The notes beneath the pieces are model-generated. The model was not told the origin of the DNA. It searched no databases and saw only the letters and a list, made by a program, of their open reading frames with translations. A program made the position numbers and the translations under genes. A stretch of 64,000 bases of DNA from Streptomyces aurantiacus (lineage in GTDB: Bacteria > Actinomycetota > Actinomycetes > Streptomycetales > Streptomycetaceae). Each line of letters starts with the position of its first letter. Position 1 is the stretch's first letter. Location of the stretch: NCBI RefSeq assembly GCF_001418335.1, contig NZ_LIPP01000135.1, forward strand, positions 1 through 64,000, written 5' to 3'. This document shows, piece by piece, positions 60,741 to 64,000 of this stretch.

Positions 60741-61523
60741 TCAGGGGCGTACGAGCAGCTGGAAGTCGAAGGTGTAGCGGGCGGCCCGGTAGACGTGGGT
60801 GCCGTACTCGACGGCCCGGCCCGTGTCGTCGTAGGCCGTGCGTCTCATGGTGAGCAGTGCGGCTCCCGTGGGCTCGTCGAGGAGGCGGCCCTCCTCCGCG
60901 GTGGCACTGCGGGCGCCCACGGTCTGGTGGGCGCTGTGCAGGGTGATGCCTGCGGACCGCATCATCCGGTAGAGGCCGGTCGACTCAAGCCGTGCGGTGT
61001 CCAGGTCGAGGAGCACGGCGGGCAGGTAGTTGCGGAGGTGGGCCACGGGTTCGCCGTGGGTGGAGCGCAGCCGTTCGAGCACGATGACGTCGCGGCCCTC
61101 GGGAATGCTGAGGGCCGCGGCGACCTCGGCCGAGGCCGACTCGACCTCGTTGCGCAGCACCCGGGTGGCGGGGCTCTGTCCGGCGGCGGCGAGGTCGTCG
61201 TACAGGCTGGTCAGTTCCAGGGAACGCCGGACCTGGCTGTGCACCACCTGGGTGCCGATGCCCCGGCGGCGTACCAGCAGGCCCTTCTCCACCAGGGACT
61301 GGATCGCCTGACGGACGGTGGGCCGGGACAGGCCGAGCCGCGCGGCGATGTCGACCTCGTTGCCCAGCAGGTTGCCCGGGGCGAGCGCCCCGTGCTCGAT
61401 CGCGGACTCCAGCTGCTGGGCGAGCTGGTAGTAGAGCGGGATCGGGCTGCCCCGGTCCAGGGTGACCTCCAGGCGGTCGAAGGCTGCGGCGGTAGCCGGA
61501 CGTGCGGTTTCGGTCCCTGCCAC
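60741..61523 (-). CDS. GntR-family regulator beside the inositol operon
   Basis: A winged helix (GSPIPLYYQLAQQLESAI, LGNEVDIAARLGLSRPTVRQAIQSL, GLLVRRRGIGTQVV) precedes a UTRA domain with LDTARLESTGLYRMMRSAG and MRRTAYDDTGRAVEYG. Coming after the inositol genes on the same strand, it is the likely repressor of the iol operon, sensing an inositol-derived intermediate. GTG 61523 is chosen because GGGAGGGG precedes it. The frame is open to 61619, but that stretch consists of STHGQ repeats from DNA repeats. Confidence 0.85.
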   Translation of the reverse strand: MAGTETARPATAAAFDRLEVTLDRGSPIPLYYQLAQQLESAIEHGALAPGNLLGNEVDIAARLGLSRPTVRQAIQSLVEKGLLVRRRGIGTQVVHSQVRRSLELTSLYDDLAAAGQSPATRVLRNEVESASAEVAAALSIPEGRDVIVLERLRSTHGEPVAHLRNYLPAVLLDLDTARLESTGLYRMMRSAGITLHSAHQTVGARSATAEEGRLLDEPTGAALLTMRRTAYDDTGRAVEYGTHVYRAARYTFDFQLLVRP

Positions 61524-61540
61524 GGGAGCCCCTCCCTTCG

Positions 61541-61587
61541 CTTGTCCGTGCGTACTCGCTTGTCCGTGCGTACTCGTCCGTGCGTAC
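61541..61587. repeat. 18-bp tandem repeat between mmsA and the GntR gene
   Basis: CTTGTCCGTGCGTACTCG occurs at 61541-61558 and 61559-61576, with a third partial unit to 61587. It lies upstream of the GntR start, a position suited to an operator. Confidence 0.85.
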
Positions 61588-61641
61588 GGCTTCGGTGGGG
61601 CCGTGCCGGCGTCGGGCACGGCCCCCTCGGTGCGGCTCGGG

Positions 61642-63138
<1,497 letters not shown>

Positions 63139-63196
63139 GGGGTGCGGTCCTTTTCGTGAGCGGGGAGCCGGTGAACGAGGGGGCTGTGCGCGGGTG

Positions 63197-64000
63197 TCAG
63201 AGGTGGCGGCGGCGGTCGGCGACCCGCTGGTCGTACGTCGCGCGGGCGCGGGTGGCGGGCTCGCGGGAGGCGACCTCGGCGACCGGTACGTCCCACCAGG
63301 CCTCGGCGTCGGGCGCGGTGGGCGTCGGGTCGGTCTCGACGTACACGCACGTCGGCCGGTCGGAGGCGCGGGCGGTGGCCAGGGCGTCGCGCAGTTCGCG
63401 CACGGTCTTGGCGCGCAGGACGTCCATGCCGAGGCTGGCGGCGTTGGCGGCCAGGTCGACCGGCAGCGGGGCCCCGGTGAAGGTGCCGTCGGGTGCACGG
63501 TAGCGGTAGGCGGTGCCGAAGCGCTCGCCGCCCACCGCCTCGGAGAGGCCGCCGATGGACGCGTACCCGTGGTTCTGGATGAGGACCAGGTTGACGGGCA
63601 GCCCCTCCTGGACGGCCGTGACGATCTCGGTCGGCATCATGAGGTACGTGCCGTCGCCGACCAGTGACCAGACGGGGGCGTCCGGCGCGGCCTGCTGGAC
63701 GCCGATGCCGGCCGGGATCTCGTAGCCCATGCAGGAGTAGCCGTACTCCAGGTGGTACTGGCGCGGGCCGCGCGCACGCCAGAGTTTGTGCAGGTCGCCC
63801 GGGAGCGAGCCGGCGGCGTTGATCACCACGTCGTCGTCGCCGACCACGGCGTCCAGGGCGCCGACGACCTGCGTCTGGGTCGGGACCGCGGTCTCGTCGT
63901 CCGCCCGGTAGGCGGCGTCGACGACCTGCTCCCAGCGCTCCTTGCCCTCCCGGTACCCGGCCTCGTACGCCGCGTCCACGCGGTGTCCTGCCAGCGCCTC
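63197..64000 (-). CDS. iolD: 3D-(3,5/4)-trihydroxycyclohexane-1,2-dione acylhydrolase (IolD), C-terminal part
   Basis: This thiamine diphosphate enzyme hydrolyses a ring dione in inositol catabolism. The visible 267 residues include the ThDP motif GDGTYLMMPTEIVTAV ending in the conserved NHG (QNHGYASIGGL), and GYSCMGYEIPAGIG. The N-terminal part lies beyond the window edge. It precedes mmsA by 59 bp in the same leftward operon. Confidence 0.92.
   Translation of the reverse strand, partial: EALAGHRVDAAYEAGYREGKERWEQVVDAAYRADDETAVPTQTQVVGALDAVVGDDDVVINAAGSLPGDLHKLWRARGPRQYHLEYGYSCMGYEIPAGIGVQQAAPDAPVWSLVGDGTYLMMPTEIVTAVQEGLPVNLVLIQNHGYASIGGLSEAVGGERFGTAYRYRAPDGTFTGAPLPVDLAANAASLGMDVLRAKTVRELRDALATARASDRPTCVYVETDPTPTAPDAEAWWDVPVAEVASREPATRARATYDQRVADRRRHL

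Overview
This is high-GC actinobacterial DNA and almost certainly Streptomyces. It has GTG, TTG and probably CTG starts, strong third-position GC, LAL and MocR regulators, an ECF41 sigma factor, an inositol (iol) operon, SbcCD and a cobalamin riboswitch. In this DNA nearly every long ORF throws a long shadow ORF on the other strand. Shadows were discarded using protein-family recognition, start-site context and gene packing. No tRNA, rRNA, CRISPR array or intact insertion sequence was seen.

Layout. 0-6.1 kb is an accessory, decaying region: the C-terminal part of a LAL-type LuxR regulator carrying a TTA codon, a secreted ricin-type lectin, an IS110-family transposase remnant, a frame-broken gene of a Streptomyces hypothetical family, and an IS1182-like transposase remnant. 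6.2-14.8 kb is housekeeping and regulatory: purB, a Mug-type DNA glycosylase, an ABC exporter pair divergent from its likely two-component system, a ROK regulator and a HutC-type GntR regulator. 15-21.2 kb holds an ECF41 sigma factor facing an alpha/beta hydrolase, a DMT exporter facing a MocR regulator, and a Tat-exported PhoD phosphatase. 21.3-25.6 kb is a two-gene SWIM zinc-finger/helical-repeat operon behind a promoter that matches the PafBC (RecA-NDp) DNA-damage motif exactly. 25.8-36.2 kb holds an ACT-GNAT protein, a methionine gamma-lyase-like enzyme with an Lrp regulator, a DUF885 peptidase, an orphan Imm21 protein and SbcC/SbcD.

36.4-44.6 kb is an IclR-centred aromatic catabolic island. 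Leftward are an FMO-like flavoenzyme and a cupin; rightward are an SDR, a cupin, a meta-cleavage-type hydrolase, a class III extradiol dioxygenase, an aromatic hydroxylase and a SnoaL-like protein, most with 4-base start/stop overlaps. 44.7-50.6 kb holds YigZ, a SixA-like phosphatase coupled to a degenerate CysRS-like protein, and a vitamin B12 importer behind a cobalamin riboswitch. 50.6-64 kb holds stress and metabolism genes (VOC, YbaK, XRE-cupin, two left-handed beta-helix proteins, DedA, a GH3 glucosidase and a PAS-GAF-PP2C-ATPase regulator) and ends in a leftward inositol catabolism operon (iolD, mmsA, GntR).

Two sequence-level themes recur. Short tandem duplications (4-28 bp) occur in gaps and at N-termini throughout. 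Several genes have a TANNNT box exactly 6 or 8 nt before the start codon, which is the geometry of leaderless mRNAs. The strongest leads are the PafBC-type promoter on the SWIM operon, the mirror-symmetric leaderless DMT/MocR promoter pair, the aromatic island, the degenerate CysRS-like protein, and a repeat family that sits at three gene 3' ends.
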